A stretch of 64,000 bases of DNA from Acidovorax sp. 69 (GCF_002797445.1 NZ_PGEP01000001.1:62001-126000), one strand, 5' to 3'. Positions 52,864 to 63,757 are shown, numbered from the stretch's first letter. Numbers and translations are program-made. The notes: generated from the letters alone by a model not told the origin.

Positions 52864-53343
52864 ATGGCCGAGCACCTTGCCACCGTCACCTGGACCCGTG
52901 GCAGCGACGATTTTCTGGACAAGCGTTACCACCGTGCACACACATGGCAGTTTGATGGCGGTGCCATCGTGCCCGGCTCGTCGTCTCCGCATGTGGTGCC
53001 GCTGCCCTACTCCGACCCCACCGCCGTGGACCCCGAAGAGGCCTACGTGGCGGCCCTGTCGAGCTGCCACATGCTGTGGTTCCTGGACTTCGCCTGCCGC
53101 GCGGGCTGGCGGGTGAACCGCTACACCGATGCCGCTGTGGGCACCATGGCCAAGGATACCGAGGGCCGCCTGGTGGTGTCGCATGTGCAGCTGCGCCCTG
53201 TCACGCGGTTCGATGCCTCGCACGCGCCGAGCGAGGCAGTGCTCAATGAACTGCACCACCAGGCGCACGCAGCCTGCTTCCTGGCCAACTCGGTCAAGAC
53301 GCAGATCGACTGCGCGCCCGTGCTCGAAGTGGAAGGAGGGTGA
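52864..53343 (+). CDS. OsmC-family peroxide-detoxifying protein
   Basis: This 159-residue protein has the two redox cysteines expected for OsmC/Ohr proteins: LSSCHMLWFLDFA (about residue 69) and HAACFLANSVKT (about residue 139). It would reduce organic hydroperoxides with a dithiol partner. It is followed one base later by paiB, so the two are co-transcribed, opposite a MocR regulator. Confidence 0.88.
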   Translation: MAEHLATVTWTRGSDDFLDKRYHRAHTWQFDGGAIVPGSSSPHVVPLPYSDPTAVDPEEAYVAALSSCHMLWFLDFACRAGWRVNRYTDAAVGTMAKDTEGRLVVSHVQLRPVTRFDASHAPSEAVLNELHHQAHAACFLANSVKTQIDCAPVLEVEGG

Positions 53344-53344
53344 C

Positions 53345-53980
53345 ATGGCCAACGCCAACCGACAGTTTCAGGTGGCAGACGCTGCCACCCTGCAGGCCCT
53401 GGTGCGCGCGCAGCCCTTGTCCACGCTGGTGATCGCCCACGAGGGCGCACTGCATGTCAACCACATCCCGCTGTACCTGGACCCGGAACGTGGACCGCAC
53501 GGCACGCTCATTGGCCATGTGGCCCGCGCCAACGGTGTGTGGCCGCTGTTGCCGCAGCAGGCGGTGGCGGTGTTCCACGGGCCGCAGGCCTATATCTCGC
53601 CCTCGTGGTATCCGTCCAAAGCCCTCGACGGCAAACAGGTGCCCACCTGGAACTACGCCGCCGTGCACGCCCACGGCACGCTCTGCGCTGTGGACGACCC
53701 CGAGCGGTTGCGCGCCATCCTGCACACCCTGAGCGAGCGCCATGAAGCCCACCGTGCCGAGCCGTGGCGCCTGGACGACGCCCCGCCTGACTACATCGAC
53801 AAGATGCTGCGCGCCATCGTGGGCATCGAACTGCCCGTGGACCGCTGGGAGGGCATCTGGAAGGTCAGCCAGAACCGCACCGACACCGACCGCGCGGGTG
53901 TGGTGCAGGGCCTGCTGGCCGAGTGCACAGCGGCGGCAGAAGACATGGCGGCGCTGGTGCTGGGTGGGCTGATGGCGTGA
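53345..53980 (+). CDS. PaiB-family FMN-binding protein
   Basis: The 211-residue protein is homologous to PaiB: ALHVNHIPLYLD, VAVFHGPQAYISPSWYPSK, VPTWNYAAVHAHG and DYIDKMLRAIVGIELPVDRWEGIWKVSQNR are all family signatures. PaiB is named as a negative regulator of sporulation and protease genes in Bacillus, but it is a flavin-type split barrel whose role here is probably different. The ATG lies one base behind the osmC stop and within its ribosome-binding GGAGGG. Confidence 0.88.
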   Translation: MANANRQFQVADAATLQALVRAQPLSTLVIAHEGALHVNHIPLYLDPERGPHGTLIGHVARANGVWPLLPQQAVAVFHGPQAYISPSWYPSKALDGKQVPTWNYAAVHAHGTLCAVDDPERLRAILHTLSERHEAHRAEPWRLDDAPPDYIDKMLRAIVGIELPVDRWEGIWKVSQNRTDTDRAGVVQGLLAECTAAAEDMAALVLGGLMA

Positions 53981-53990
53981 TGGCTGGGAT

Positions 53991-54046
53991 TTATCAAAAT
54001 TGATAGCTGCCAGCGCATATTAGACGGGCAGCACCGGTTGTTTTAA
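53991..54046 (+). repeat. Dispersed intergenic palindrome, copy 11
   Basis: AATTGATAGCTGCCAGCGCATAT followed by GACGGGCAGCACCGGTTGTTTT. Confidence 0.65.
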
Positions 54047-54132
54047 TACCCATAAGTTGATCAGCGGCCACCCCCGTAAGCCTTCAGTGCCAAGGCCGCC
54101 TGGGCCGCCCACAGGCTCTGGCCCTGGCGCCT

Positions 54133-54573
54133 TTACTGTGCGGCACGCGATGCGTCAATATGCGCCTGGGCGCGCTGGGCCAGTGCAATGTCACCGGGGG
54201 TTTCGGGGCTCCACTTGTCAACAGTGCGCGGAGCGTCGCTGGTGTCCACGGCGGTATACACCGCCACACAATGCACCACGTCTTGCAGCGGCGCCCCATG
54301 GACGGCGCCGCTGCGCACCTCGACCGCCAGGCTCATGCTGGAACCGGTGGTGTGCGTCAGCCGCGCATGCACCTCGACCAGGTCGCCCGGACGGATCGGG
54401 CGCACAAAATCGGCGCCCCCCAGAAACTCGGTGATGCATGCCCCCTTGGCCCATGCGCTGGCGCAGGCATAGCCGGCTTCATCCACCCAGCGCAGCACCG
54501 TGCCGCCGGGGACGCGTCCCCCTTGCAACAGACTGCCTTCAGACGCCAGAAAGCGCAGGGTGATTGAGTGCAT
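54133..54573 (-). CDS. Hotdog-fold acyl-CoA thioesterase
   Basis: About 146 residues from ATG 54573. Hotdog-fold markers are RFLASEGSLLQGGRVPGGTVLRWVDEAGYACASAWAKG with catalytic Asp, and VRPIRPGDLVEVHARLTHTTGSSM. It resembles YciA-type thioesterases that release acyl groups from CoA. The in-frame sequence upstream of 54573 is not family-like and was excluded. Confidence 0.85.
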   Translation of the reverse strand: MHSITLRFLASEGSLLQGGRVPGGTVLRWVDEAGYACASAWAKGACITEFLGGADFVRPIRPGDLVEVHARLTHTTGSSMSLAVEVRSGAVHGAPLQDVVHCVAVYTAVDTSDAPRTVDKWSPETPGDIALAQRAQAHIDASRAAQ

Positions 54574-55041
54574 GCCAAGTGCTCCAAATAGGGGGAATCC
54601 TATTATTCTCGGGGTTGGACGGCGGCGTGGCAGAAAACCCGAGAGCCTGTTGACGATCTTCCTGGCGATCCCGGGTGAGGTCGTCAACAGGCTTTTGGGG
54701 CGAAACGCACGACCAACGAGGACCTTGCGGTGCAGGAAGTGGCGCCACAGGAGCCCCTCGAATCGCGCGCAGCAGCCAAGACGCCTTCTGCTGCAAAGCG
54801 TTCTGGCAACTGCCATCGTGCCCAGCCGGCCCACCGGAGTGGGGGCCTTTGGCGTCCTCGGAGATGCGGGGTGCGCTGCGCCGCTCACTTGACCTGAGTC
54901 AAAACCTTACTGCAAAGAGATCCCTACATTGCGTTACATCCCGTGCGTCCTGATGGAGGGGCGCACCCCAGTCGGCGGCTGCCGATACCCGCCCACTGTG
55001 GGTCCCCTTCTCTCGCACACGCTCGCCGTGCGCCTACTGCC
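54574..55041. other. Gap with a 13-bp stem-loop before the chemoreceptor gene
   Basis: The 468-base region holds a perfect inverted repeat AGCCTGTTGACGA (54644-54656) / TCGTCAACAGGCT (54681-54693) with a 24-base loop. The sequence around it (about 54600-54880) shows no credible reading frame and may be a remnant of a mobile or repetitive element. The promoter of the chemoreceptor gene should lie near 54900-55000. Confidence 0.5.
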
Positions 55042-57003
55042 ATGTCATTGCTTCACCGGTTGAACCTGCTCGAAAAATTCCTCATCCTGGGGACCATCGG
55101 GCTCCTGATGAGCGCATTGCCCACCTATTTGACGGTGAGCGATTCGCTGCGCGCCATTGGCCACGCCCGCCAAGAGGCGCAGGGGGTGGCGCCCGCGCAG
55201 GCGCTGACCCGTCTGGTGCAACTGACGCAGGTCCATCGGGGCCTGTCGGTGGGCATGCTCGGCGGCGATGAAGCCCTGGCGGCACGCCGTCCTGCTGCGC
55301 GTGATGCGGTCAATGCCGCACTGGACGACGTCAGTGCCCGTTTTGCCGCCGCCAAGGTGCCCGCCGCCCAGATGACCACATGGACGCAGGCCCAGCAGAC
55401 CTGGCGCACGCTGGAGCAGGCCGTGGCCGCCCGCAGCATCGAACAGGCCCAGAGCACGGCGCAGCATACCCAGCTGATTGCCGGCCTGCTGCAGTTGAAT
55501 GAAGCACTGGTGCACGCCTACGGCCTGCAGATCGACCCCGACGCCGATACCCATGCCTTGATCCAGGCCTCGCTGGCGCAGGCGCCGATGCTGGGCGAAA
55601 AGCTGGGCATGCTGCGCGCACAAGGCGCCAGCGCACTGGGCAAGCGTGAACTCACGCCCCAAAGCAAAGGCCAACTTCTGGTGCTGCAACAACGGGTGGC
55701 CGAACTGCAGGCCGACACCTTCCGGGGACTGGACCGTGCCCTGCAAGGCAACGCACAGCTCCAGAGCGCTCTGGGCAGCAGCGCGCAGGCCGTGCAGAGC
55801 CAGATCCAGCAGTCGCTGCAGATGGCTGAGCGCGACGTGATCAATGCCACCGACCTCACCCTGGCCTCCAAGGACTACTTTGACGCGTTCACGCGCACTA
55901 TTGAGGCGCTGAACGGGCTCAACAACCTGTCCCTGGCCAGCCTGGACCAGGCCCTGCAAGCCCGCGTGGCCGCCCTGCAGCGCGGCCTGCTCTGGGTGGC
56001 GCTGGCGTTGGTGCTCACACTGTCGGCCACCAGCGCCATGGCCCTGGTGTTCGTCCGCTCGATGACCGGTCCGCTGTCGCAGGCTGTGGCGCTGTCGCGT
56101 GCCGTGGCGCAGGGCGACCTCAGTGGCAGTGAACTGACCCATGGCACCAATGAGGTGGGCCAGTTGCTGCAGGCACTGATGCAGATGCGCACCCAACTCA
56201 CGCAGGTGGTGCGCCAGGTGCGCGGCGGCTCCGAGAGCGTGGCCACCGCCAGCGTGCAGATTGCCCAGGGCAATACCGACCTGTCGGCGCGCACAGAAAG
56301 CCAGGCCAGTGCGCTGGAAGAAACCGCTGCCTCGATGGAGCAGCTCAATGCCACTGTGCGGCAGAACGCCGACAGCGCACTGCAGGCCAGCCAGCTGGCC
56401 GCCAACGCGAGCACCGTGGCCATCCAGGGCGGTGAGGTGGTGGCCCAGGTGGTGGACACCATGCACGGCATCAACGCCTCGTCGCAGAAGATCTCCGACA
56501 TCATTGGCGTGATCGATTCGATCGCCTTCCAGACCAACATCCTGGCGCTCAACGCCGCCGTGGAAGCCGCCCGCGCCGGTGAACAAGGCCGGGGCTTTGC
56601 CGTGGTGGCCAGCGAAGTGCGCAGCCTGGCAGGGCGCAGCGCCGAGGCCGCACGCGAGATCAAGTCGCTGATCAGCGCGAGTGTGGAGCGCGTGGCACAG
56701 GGCAGCGCCTTGGTGGACCGCGCTGGTGCCACGATGAACGAGGTGGTGGGTGCCATCCGCCGTGTGACCGACATCGTGGGCGAGATCAGTGCGGCCAGCC
56801 GTGAACAATCACTGGGCGTGGCCCAGGTGGGTGAGGCCGTGACACAGATGGACCAGGTCACGCAGCAAAACGCCGCGCTGGTTGAAGAAATGGCCGCCGC
56901 TGCCAGCAGCCTGCAGAACCAGGCCGAAGACCTGGTGCACGTGGTGTCGGTGTTCCGTCTGGGCGATGAGCGCAGCCACAGCGGAGCGCTACGGCTTCAA
57001 TAG
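55042..57003 (+). CDS. Methyl-accepting chemotaxis protein
   Basis: About 653 residues. A first transmembrane helix ([20 protein letters not shown]), a long helical periplasmic sensor (about 50-325) with a second helix ([25 protein letters not shown]) and a HAMP domain lead into the signalling tip ([41 protein letters not shown]). No C-terminal CheR/CheB-binding pentapeptide is seen. Ligand unknown. Its stop codon lies at the start of a repeat copy. Confidence 0.92.
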   Translation: MSLLHRLNLLEKFLILGTIGLLMSALPTYLTVSDSLRAIGHARQEAQGVAPAQALTRLVQLTQVHRGLSVGMLGGDEALAARRPAARDAVNAALDDVSARFAAAKVPAAQMTTWTQAQQTWRTLEQAVAARSIEQAQSTAQHTQLIAGLLQLNEALVHAYGLQIDPDADTHALIQASLAQAPMLGEKLGMLRAQGASALGKRELTPQSKGQLLVLQQRVAELQADTFRGLDRALQGNAQLQSALGSSAQAVQSQIQQSLQMAERDVINATDLTLASKDYFDAFTRTIEALNGLNNLSLASLDQALQARVAALQRGLLWVALALVLTLSATSAMALVFVRSMTGPLSQAVALSRAVAQGDLSGSELTHGTNEVGQLLQALMQMRTQLTQVVRQVRGGSESVATASVQIAQGNTDLSARTESQASALEETAASMEQLNATVRQNADSALQASQLAANASTVAIQGGEVVAQVVDTMHGINASSQKISDIIGVIDSIAFQTNILALNAAVEAARAGEQGRGFAVVASEVRSLAGRSAEAAREIKSLISASVERVAQGSALVDRAGATMNEVVGAIRRVTDIVGEISAASREQSLGVAQVGEAVTQMDQVTQQNAALVEEMAAAASSLQNQAEDLVHVVSVFRLGDERSHSGALRLQ

Positions 57004-57050
57004 CATGCAGCGCATGTAAATCAAGCGCTACAAGTCTTTTTTGCTTGAAA
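57001..57050 (+). repeat. Dispersed intergenic palindrome, copy 12 (diverged)
   Basis: TAGCATGCAGCGCATGTAAATC then AAGCGCTACAAGTCTTTTTTG. Its first three bases are the stop codon of the chemoreceptor gene. Confidence 0.5.
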
Positions 57051-57082
57051 TCGCAACCGCTGGCCCCTGGAGGCGGTTGATG

Positions 57083-57457
57083 TCAGCCCAGAGGGCGCTC
57101 AATGCCCAAGGCGGCCAGCTCCACGTCGGTGAACACGCGTGAGCGGGTGTGAAAGGCCTTGCCTTCTGGCCCCTCCAGCGAGAAGGTGCCGCCAGTGCCC
57201 TCGATCACGTCGATGATGAGCTGGGTGTGTTTCCAGGTGTCGTACTGGCCACGGCCGATGTAGAACGGGCAGCCGCCAATGTCGCCCAGGTACACGTCAC
57301 CCGCCCCCATGGTGATCTCACCGGGCAGATAGCAATTGGCCGCGCTGTTGTCACAGCAGCCACCACTCTGGTGGAACATGAGGTCGGGGCCGTGTTTGGT
57401 TTGAAGGAATGCAACGAGTTCGAGCGCGGCGGGCGTGGCGATGACTTTTTCGACCAT
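57083..57457 (-). CDS. DUF779-family protein
   Basis: The 124-residue protein has cysteine-rich motif HQSGGCCDNSAANCYLPGEI and VYLGDIGGCPFYIGRGQYDTWKHTQLIIDV. DUF779 genes regularly accompany aldehyde dehydrogenases of the ExaC/AldB type, as here; the function is not known. ATG at 57457 is preceded by AAGGAGACACGCC. It lies 83 bases downstream of the dehydrogenase in the same direction. Confidence 0.9.
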   Translation of the reverse strand: MVEKVIATPAALELVAFLQTKHGPDLMFHQSGGCCDNSAANCYLPGEITMGAGDVYLGDIGGCPFYIGRGQYDTWKHTQLIIDVIEGTGGTFSLEGPEGKAFHTRSRVFTDVELAALGIERPLG

Positions 57458-57540
57458 GGCGTGTCTCCTTGTGGTTGGGCAAAAACAAAAAGGGGAGCCG
57501 TTGCCAGCCCCCCTTCGGGTATCACTCTCAGCCGGATGGC

Positions 57541-59064
<1,524 letters not shown>

Positions 59065-59133
59065 GGGGTTGTCTCCTGCGGTTGTTGTGTGCATCGGGCC
59101 GACCCTCTGGGCCATTCCGATACCAACCCCCTA

Positions 59134-59150
59134 CTCAAAACGCATGCCAG
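59134..59150 (-). promoter_or_regulatory. Possible sigma-54 promoter of the aldehyde dehydrogenase gene
   Basis: Minus strand CTGGCATGCGTTTTGAG resembles the -24/-12 consensus (TGGCAC-N5-TTGCA) with a good -24 but a GA instead of GC at -12. The element lies about 70 bases before the ATG, suitable for activation by the divergent regulator. Confidence 0.4.
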
Positions 59151-59212
59151 CATGCACCACAGCATGGAGCCTTGATTTCATTGGAGTTTTTCTGCCGACC
59201 CGGGGCCATACC

Positions 59213-59252
59213 TGTCGCGGCGGACAACGGCTGGCTGTGCCGTGCCGCGACA
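59213..59252. promoter_or_regulatory. Inverted repeat, likely upstream activating site for the sigma-54 activator
   Basis: TGTCGCGGC (59213-59221) and GCCGCGACA (59244-59252) are perfect 9-base inverted arms with a 22-base spacer, followed by TGTCACGA (59255-59262). Half-sites are about three helical turns apart. The site lies roughly 70 bases upstream of the putative -24/-12 promoter of the aldehyde dehydrogenase gene. Confidence 0.6.
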
Positions 59253-59378
59253 CCTGTCACGAAATGGAACAGTTGGCGCGCCCCTCTGGTCCAGGCCCTT
59301 GCCCCCGGCGTTGCCGCCCGCCATACTCATCCCACACCACAAAAAGCAGGGCCCCGTGACCCTGCACGGAGACAAAGC

Positions 59379-61331
59379 GTGCGCCCCAATACTTCCCCGG
59401 TCGCCCTGCGACAGGCCCGCCAGCACCTGCTGGACTCCGGCCAGTGCCCCAGCGGCCTGGTGGACGAGCGCCTGGCCCGCTCCTGGTCGCGCAGCATGGC
59501 GGCCGGCCTGGTGCCCACCGGGCGGCCCCAGGCCATCGACCACCCCAGCAGCGGCACCCTGCGCCAGGTGCTGGCCAGCAACCCCGAGCTGCTCGCGCAT
59601 TCGCGGCCGGTGATGGAGTACCTGTTCGAGCAGGTGCGCCACAGCCAGAGCGTGGTGGTTCTGGCTGACCGGCGCGGCATGCTCATGCACACCCTGGGCG
59701 ACCCGTACTTTGTGGACAAGGCCGAGCGCGTGGCGCTGACCAGCGGTGCCTCCTGGCACGAGGCCCACCGGGGCACCAACGCCATCGGTACCGCACTGGC
59801 CGAAGTTTGTGCGGTGGAAGTGCATGGTGGCGAGCATTTTCTGGAGCGCAACAGTTTTCTCACTTGCGCGGCCTCGCCCATCCTCTCGGCCACCGGCGAG
59901 CTGCTGGGCATCCTCGACATCTCTGGCGACTACCGCAGCGGCCATGCCCACACGCTGGGCCTGGTGAGCACGGCGGCACGCATGATCGAAAACCGCCTGC
60001 TGGCCGCCACCTGCAAACGCAACATCCGCCTGCACCTGCACAGCGCGCCCGAGGGCATTGGCAGTGTGGCCGAGGGCATCGTGGCGGTGTCGGCCGACGG
60101 CTGGATCGTGGGCGCCAACCGCGTGGGCCTGGCGCAGCTGGGCCTGCATGCGGGCGACGTGGGCGCCACCTTGCTGGAGCAGGTGCTGGATGTGCGGATC
60201 GACGACCTGCTCTCGCACCACAAGCGCCGCCCCCAGCAGCCGCAGGCTTTGCGCGTGGTGGGCGGTGCGCTGCTGTTTGCCCAGGTGCAGGTGGATGCCG
60301 CAGCGTGGACGGGAACACCCTTCGCCGCAGCACGTGCGCCCCAAAGCGTCAGCCCTGCCCAAGACGCATTGGCGCAACTGGACACCGGCGACGCCCGCTG
60401 GCGCGCAGCCGCAGACAAAGCCCGCCGCGTGGTGGCCAAGCCCATTGCGGTGCTGATTCAGGGTGAATCGGGCGTGGGCAAAGAGGTGTTTGCCCGTGCC
60501 CTGCACGCCAGCGGCCCGCGCCGCGATGCGCCGTTTGTGGCCATTAACTGTGCGGCCATCCCGGAGCACCTCATCGAATCCGAATTGTTCGGCCATGTGG
60601 CCGGTGCGTTCACCGGTGCACGCAAGGAGGGCAGCCTGGGCCGCCTGCGTGAGGCCCACGGCGGCACGCTGTTCCTGGATGAAATTGGCGACATGCCGCT
60701 GGCCCTGCAAACCCGCCTGCTGCGCGTGCTGCAAGAGCGCAGCGTGACCCCCTTGGGTGCGGGCAAGGCCGTGCCGGTGGACTTTGCACTGGTCTGCGCC
60801 ACCCACAATCAGCTCATGCAGGCGGCCGAGCAGGGGCGTTTTCGGCAAGACCTGTACTACCGCATCAACGGCCTCACGGTGCAGTTGCCTGCCCTGCGCG
60901 AGCGCAGCGACTTCGTGGCGCTGCTGCGGCGGCTGCTGGCCGACCTGGCCACCGAACAAGGCCTGCCAGTGGATGTGGAGGTGGCTGCGGACCTGCTGGC
61001 CCGCCTGGCTGGCTATCCCTGGCCCGGTAACTTGCGCCAGCTGGCCAGCGTGCTGCGCACGGCCTGCGCCATGCTGGCCGAGGGCGAAGACACCCTGGGT
61101 TGGGAGCACATGCCCGACGACCTGGTGCAGGCGCTGGAGACGGCACCATCACAAGGCGGACAGCCGCCAGAGACCCCCATGGGCCCCGCTGCGTTGAGCC
61201 TGCAGCAATTGTCCAGCGCTGCCATCGACCAAGCCCTGCAGTCCGCACGCGGCAACATGTCGCAGGCGGCGCGCCAGCTGGGCATCAGCCGGCAGACGCT
61301 GTACCGCAAGCTGGGCGCACGCCCCGGTTAG
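59379..61331 (+). CDS. AcoR-like sigma-54-dependent transcriptional activator
   Basis: About 650 residues from GTG 59379, preceded by GGAG. An N-terminal GAF sensor (about 70-210), a PAS-like part (220-310), the AAA+ domain (Walker A GESGVGKEVF, sigma-54 contact loop GAFTGA, Walker B-like GGTLFLDEIGD) and a C-terminal Fis-type helix-turn-helix (NMSQAARQLGISRQTLYRKLG) are in the usual order. AcoR proteins respond to acetoin or alcohols. It should activate the divergent aldehyde dehydrogenase gene. Confidence 0.92.
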   Translation: MRPNTSPVALRQARQHLLDSGQCPSGLVDERLARSWSRSMAAGLVPTGRPQAIDHPSSGTLRQVLASNPELLAHSRPVMEYLFEQVRHSQSVVVLADRRGMLMHTLGDPYFVDKAERVALTSGASWHEAHRGTNAIGTALAEVCAVEVHGGEHFLERNSFLTCAASPILSATGELLGILDISGDYRSGHAHTLGLVSTAARMIENRLLAATCKRNIRLHLHSAPEGIGSVAEGIVAVSADGWIVGANRVGLAQLGLHAGDVGATLLEQVLDVRIDDLLSHHKRRPQQPQALRVVGGALLFAQVQVDAAAWTGTPFAAARAPQSVSPAQDALAQLDTGDARWRAAADKARRVVAKPIAVLIQGESGVGKEVFARALHASGPRRDAPFVAINCAAIPEHLIESELFGHVAGAFTGARKEGSLGRLREAHGGTLFLDEIGDMPLALQTRLLRVLQERSVTPLGAGKAVPVDFALVCATHNQLMQAAEQGRFRQDLYYRINGLTVQLPALRERSDFVALLRRLLADLATEQGLPVDVEVAADLLARLAGYPWPGNLRQLASVLRTACAMLAEGEDTLGWEHMPDDLVQALETAPSQGGQPPETPMGPAALSLQQLSSAAIDQALQSARGNMSQAARQLGISRQTLYRKLGARPG

Positions 61332-61384
61332 CTACACATTCGATAGCTGTTGGCGCTTATGTATCAAGCGCCTGCGCCCTATTT
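61330..61384 (+). repeat. Dispersed intergenic palindrome, copy 13
   Basis: ACATTCGATAGCTGTTGGCGCTTATG then TATCAAGCGCCTGCGCCCTATTT. It joins the convergent ends of the activator and the histidine kinase genes and contributes the kinase stop codon. Confidence 0.75.
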
Positions 61385-62758
61385 CTCTTTCATCGGCAAC
61401 ACCAGCCTTGCTTGCAGGCCCTGGCCGGGCGCGCTGTGCAGCTCCAGCCGCCCGCCATGGGCACGCGCGACACGGTCCACGATGGCAAGGCCCAGCCCTG
61501 CGCCCGGCGTCCCGCTGCGCGCCATGCCGCCGCCGCGTGCAAACGGTTGGCGCATGCGGTCGAGTTCTGTGGCGGCGATGCCTGGGCCGCTGTCTGACAC
61601 CTCCAGCCATGCCTGGTGGGCGTCAGACCCTGTGCGCAGTACCACCGGGGGCGTGCCGTAGCGCCAGGCGTTTTCCACCAGGTTGTCCAGCGCCCGGCGC
61701 AGCGCCTGCGGGCGCACGGACATGGTGGGCAGAACACGCAGTTCAAGCGCCAACACACGGCCGTGGTCGGCCTGGGCCTCGGCCACGGCCTGTGCCAGGT
61801 CGTTGAGCGATGCGGTGGTGGGCGCCTCGGCCTCACCGCTGCGCGCAAAGTCCAGGAACTGGCCAACGATAGCGTCCATCTCTTCGATGCTGCGCGCCAT
61901 GCTGGCCGCCAGCGGCGCATCGACCTGCGTCCCGGCAATCTCCACGCCCAGGCGCAGCTTGGTCAATGGCGTGCGCAAATCGTGCGACACGCCCGCCAGC
62001 ATCAGCGCACGCTCGTGGTCGGCGGTGGCCAGACTCCGTGCCATCTGGTTGAAGCTGTGGCCCACGGTGGCGATTTCTTCGGGGCCGTCCTCTCGCAGCG
62101 GGGCGGGGGCCTGGCCTTGTGCCAGTTGCCGGGCCGCCACCACCACCTGGGCCAGTGGTTGGTGGATGTGCCGCTGCAGCCACCAAGCGCCCAGCAGCGC
62201 CAGCAGCATGCTGGTCAGCGTGGCGGCCAGCCAGGCGCCAGTGAACTCGCGGGTGGGGAACACGCTGGGCAGGTTAAGCCAATAGGTCTGCGCCCCCTCT
62301 GCGTCCTCATGCACCACGCGCAGGGCCAGCACGCCGGTGCTGTCGCGGCGCCATACAGGTTGCGGTGGCTGCGAGGTGGGTGTCTCCGCATCGCCCGCAC
62401 CCAGGCGGCGTGACACGGCCTGCACAAACTGTCGCTCCAGGGGCGACAGCAGCGCACGCCGCGCCGCGCCCTCTGGCGGGCCGGGCGGTGTGGCTTGTCC
62501 GGCCTGCCGGTTGAACGCATCGACAAACGCCACGCGCTGTGCCGGGGGCAGTGCCCGCAGCCCCGCCCGCAGTGCGACCACATTGCGCGCCACGCCATCG
62601 GCCACCTGCGCCACGCGGGGCTGAAAGATCATCTGTCGCACCAGCAAGGCCGCCACCAGCTGGCCCAGCACGATGAGCACCGCCATCAGCAGCAGGTTGC
62701 GCCCCAGCAGGCTGCGCGGCCAAAGTCGCTGGCGGGTGGGGAGGACAGATTCCGTCAT
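61379..62758 (-). CDS. EnvZ-like sensor histidine kinase
   Basis: The 459-residue kinase has a first membrane helix (LLLMAVLIVLGQLVAALLV), a periplasmic domain (about 45-165), a second helix and HAMP. The H-box is AGVSHDLRTPLTKLR with the phosphorylated His near residue 260; N-box NLVENAWRYG and G-box SDSGPGI/GAGLGLAIV follow. Its ATG overlaps the response-regulator stop (ATGA), giving a coupled pair. Confidence 0.92.
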   Translation of the reverse strand: MTESVLPTRQRLWPRSLLGRNLLLMAVLIVLGQLVAALLVRQMIFQPRVAQVADGVARNVVALRAGLRALPPAQRVAFVDAFNRQAGQATPPGPPEGAARRALLSPLERQFVQAVSRRLGAGDAETPTSQPPQPVWRRDSTGVLALRVVHEDAEGAQTYWLNLPSVFPTREFTGAWLAATLTSMLLALLGAWWLQRHIHQPLAQVVVAARQLAQGQAPAPLREDGPEEIATVGHSFNQMARSLATADHERALMLAGVSHDLRTPLTKLRLGVEIAGTQVDAPLAASMARSIEEMDAIVGQFLDFARSGEAEAPTTASLNDLAQAVAEAQADHGRVLALELRVLPTMSVRPQALRRALDNLVENAWRYGTPPVVLRTGSDAHQAWLEVSDSGPGIAATELDRMRQPFARGGGMARSGTPGAGLGLAIVDRVARAHGGRLELHSAPGQGLQARLVLPMKEK

Positions 62759-63519
62759 GGCGGGTGGCCGCCGCCCGGCGCGGAGTCATCGGGCACAAAC
62801 ACATAGCCCACGCCCCATACGGTGCGGATGTGGCGCGGCTGGGCGGGGTCGGCCTCGATGAGCTTGCGCAGGCGCATCACCTGCACGTCGATGCTGCGGT
62901 CGGTGGCTGCGTGGTCAGGCCCGTAGGCCAGTGCCATCAGCCGGTCGCGGCCCAGCGGGCGGTGCGGTTGTTGGGCCAGCGCTTGCAGCAGTGCGAACTC
63001 GCCGGTGGTGAGGGGCACGTCCTGCTCGCCCTGCCCATGCGGGCCATGGCCCCGAGTGAGGCGGCGCTCGTCCAGCCACAGTGTGAAGGCGCCAAATGTT
63101 GTGCGCCCACCCGCCTGGCGCGGCCCGGTGTGGGCGCCCAACATGCGCTGGCGCCGCACCATGGCCTGCACGCGCGCCAGCAGTTCGCGTGGGTTGAAGG
63201 GCTTGGGCAGGTAGTCGTCGGCGCCCATCTCCAAGCCAATGATGCGGTCCACCGGGTCGCCGCGTGCGGTGAGCATCAGGATGGGAATGGTCTCGCCCTG
63301 CGCACGCAGGCGCCGGCAAATCGACAGGCCGTCTTCGCCCGGCATCATCACATCGAGCACCAGCACGTCAAAGCGCTCGCGCGCGAGCAGTGCGTCCAAG
63401 GGGCCTGCGCCATCGACCGTGCGCACGGTGTAGCCCTGGTCGCTCAGGTAGCGCTGCAGCAGCGCGCGCAGGTCAGGCTCGTCATCGGCGACCAGGATCT
63501 TGGCGAGGGTGTCAGTCAT
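62755..63519 (-). CDS. OmpR-family response regulator
   Basis: This 254-residue regulator has a receiver domain (ILVADDEPDLRALL, phospho-Asp in VLVLDVMMPGEDG near residue 55, Lys in PKPFNPRELLAR) and a winged-helix domain ending VIRLRKLIEADPAQPRHIRTVWGVGYVF. The start at ATG 63519 (MTDTLAKILVADDEP) fits the family; an upstream in-frame start was rejected. It is the first gene of the pair with the kinase and is divergent from the secreted protein gene at 63.8 kb. Confidence 0.92.
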   Translation of the reverse strand: MTDTLAKILVADDEPDLRALLQRYLSDQGYTVRTVDGAGPLDALLARERFDVLVLDVMMPGEDGLSICRRLRAQGETIPILMLTARGDPVDRIIGLEMGADDYLPKPFNPRELLARVQAMVRRQRMLGAHTGPRQAGGRTTFGAFTLWLDERRLTRGHGPHGQGEQDVPLTTGEFALLQALAQQPHRPLGRDRLMALAYGPDHAATDRSIDVQVMRLRKLIEADPAQPRHIRTVWGVGYVFVPDDSAPGGGHPP

Positions 63520-63616
63520 GGAAGGGGACGGTTCTTGTCGGTGAGGCAAGGGCAGGCCCGATGGTACGGTGCGAAACGCCGGGCCTGCGCATGTGCCCGG
63601 CGACCCCGCCCGGCGG

Positions 63617-63667
63617 TGATGACAAGCTGTGACATCGCTCCAGCGCGTTTGTCATGGTTTGTCATCA
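63617..63667. promoter_or_regulatory. Tandem 10-bp direct repeats, likely OmpR-type binding sites
   Basis: TTTGTCATGG TTTGTCATCA (63648-63667) is a head-to-tail repeat with a 10-base period, and GATGACAAGC TGTGACATCG lies just before it in the opposite sense. Response regulators of this family bind such tandem sites, so autoregulation or control of the divergent gene is likely. Confidence 0.6.
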
Positions 63668-63729
63668 CTTGGCGCAGCGCTGCAACCATTGGCTCACAGG
63701 TGGCGGCCACAGTACGAATCCATCCGTGC

Positions 63730-63757
63730 CGCACCGCTCACCTGTCTGAGCGGTGCG
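63730..63757 (+). promoter_or_regulatory. 11-bp perfect hairpin ahead of the last gene
   Basis: CGCACCGCTCA-CCTGTC-TGAGCGGTGCG forms an 11-bp stem with a six-base loop, 31 bases before the ATG at 63789. It may be an operator palindrome, a transcript hairpin or an attenuator-like structure. Confidence 0.55.

Noticed and set aside
59178..61109. 643-codon minus-strand frame opposite the sigma-54 activator
   Set aside because: Antisense shadow without motifs; the plus strand has GAFTGA, Walker A and Fis-type motifs.
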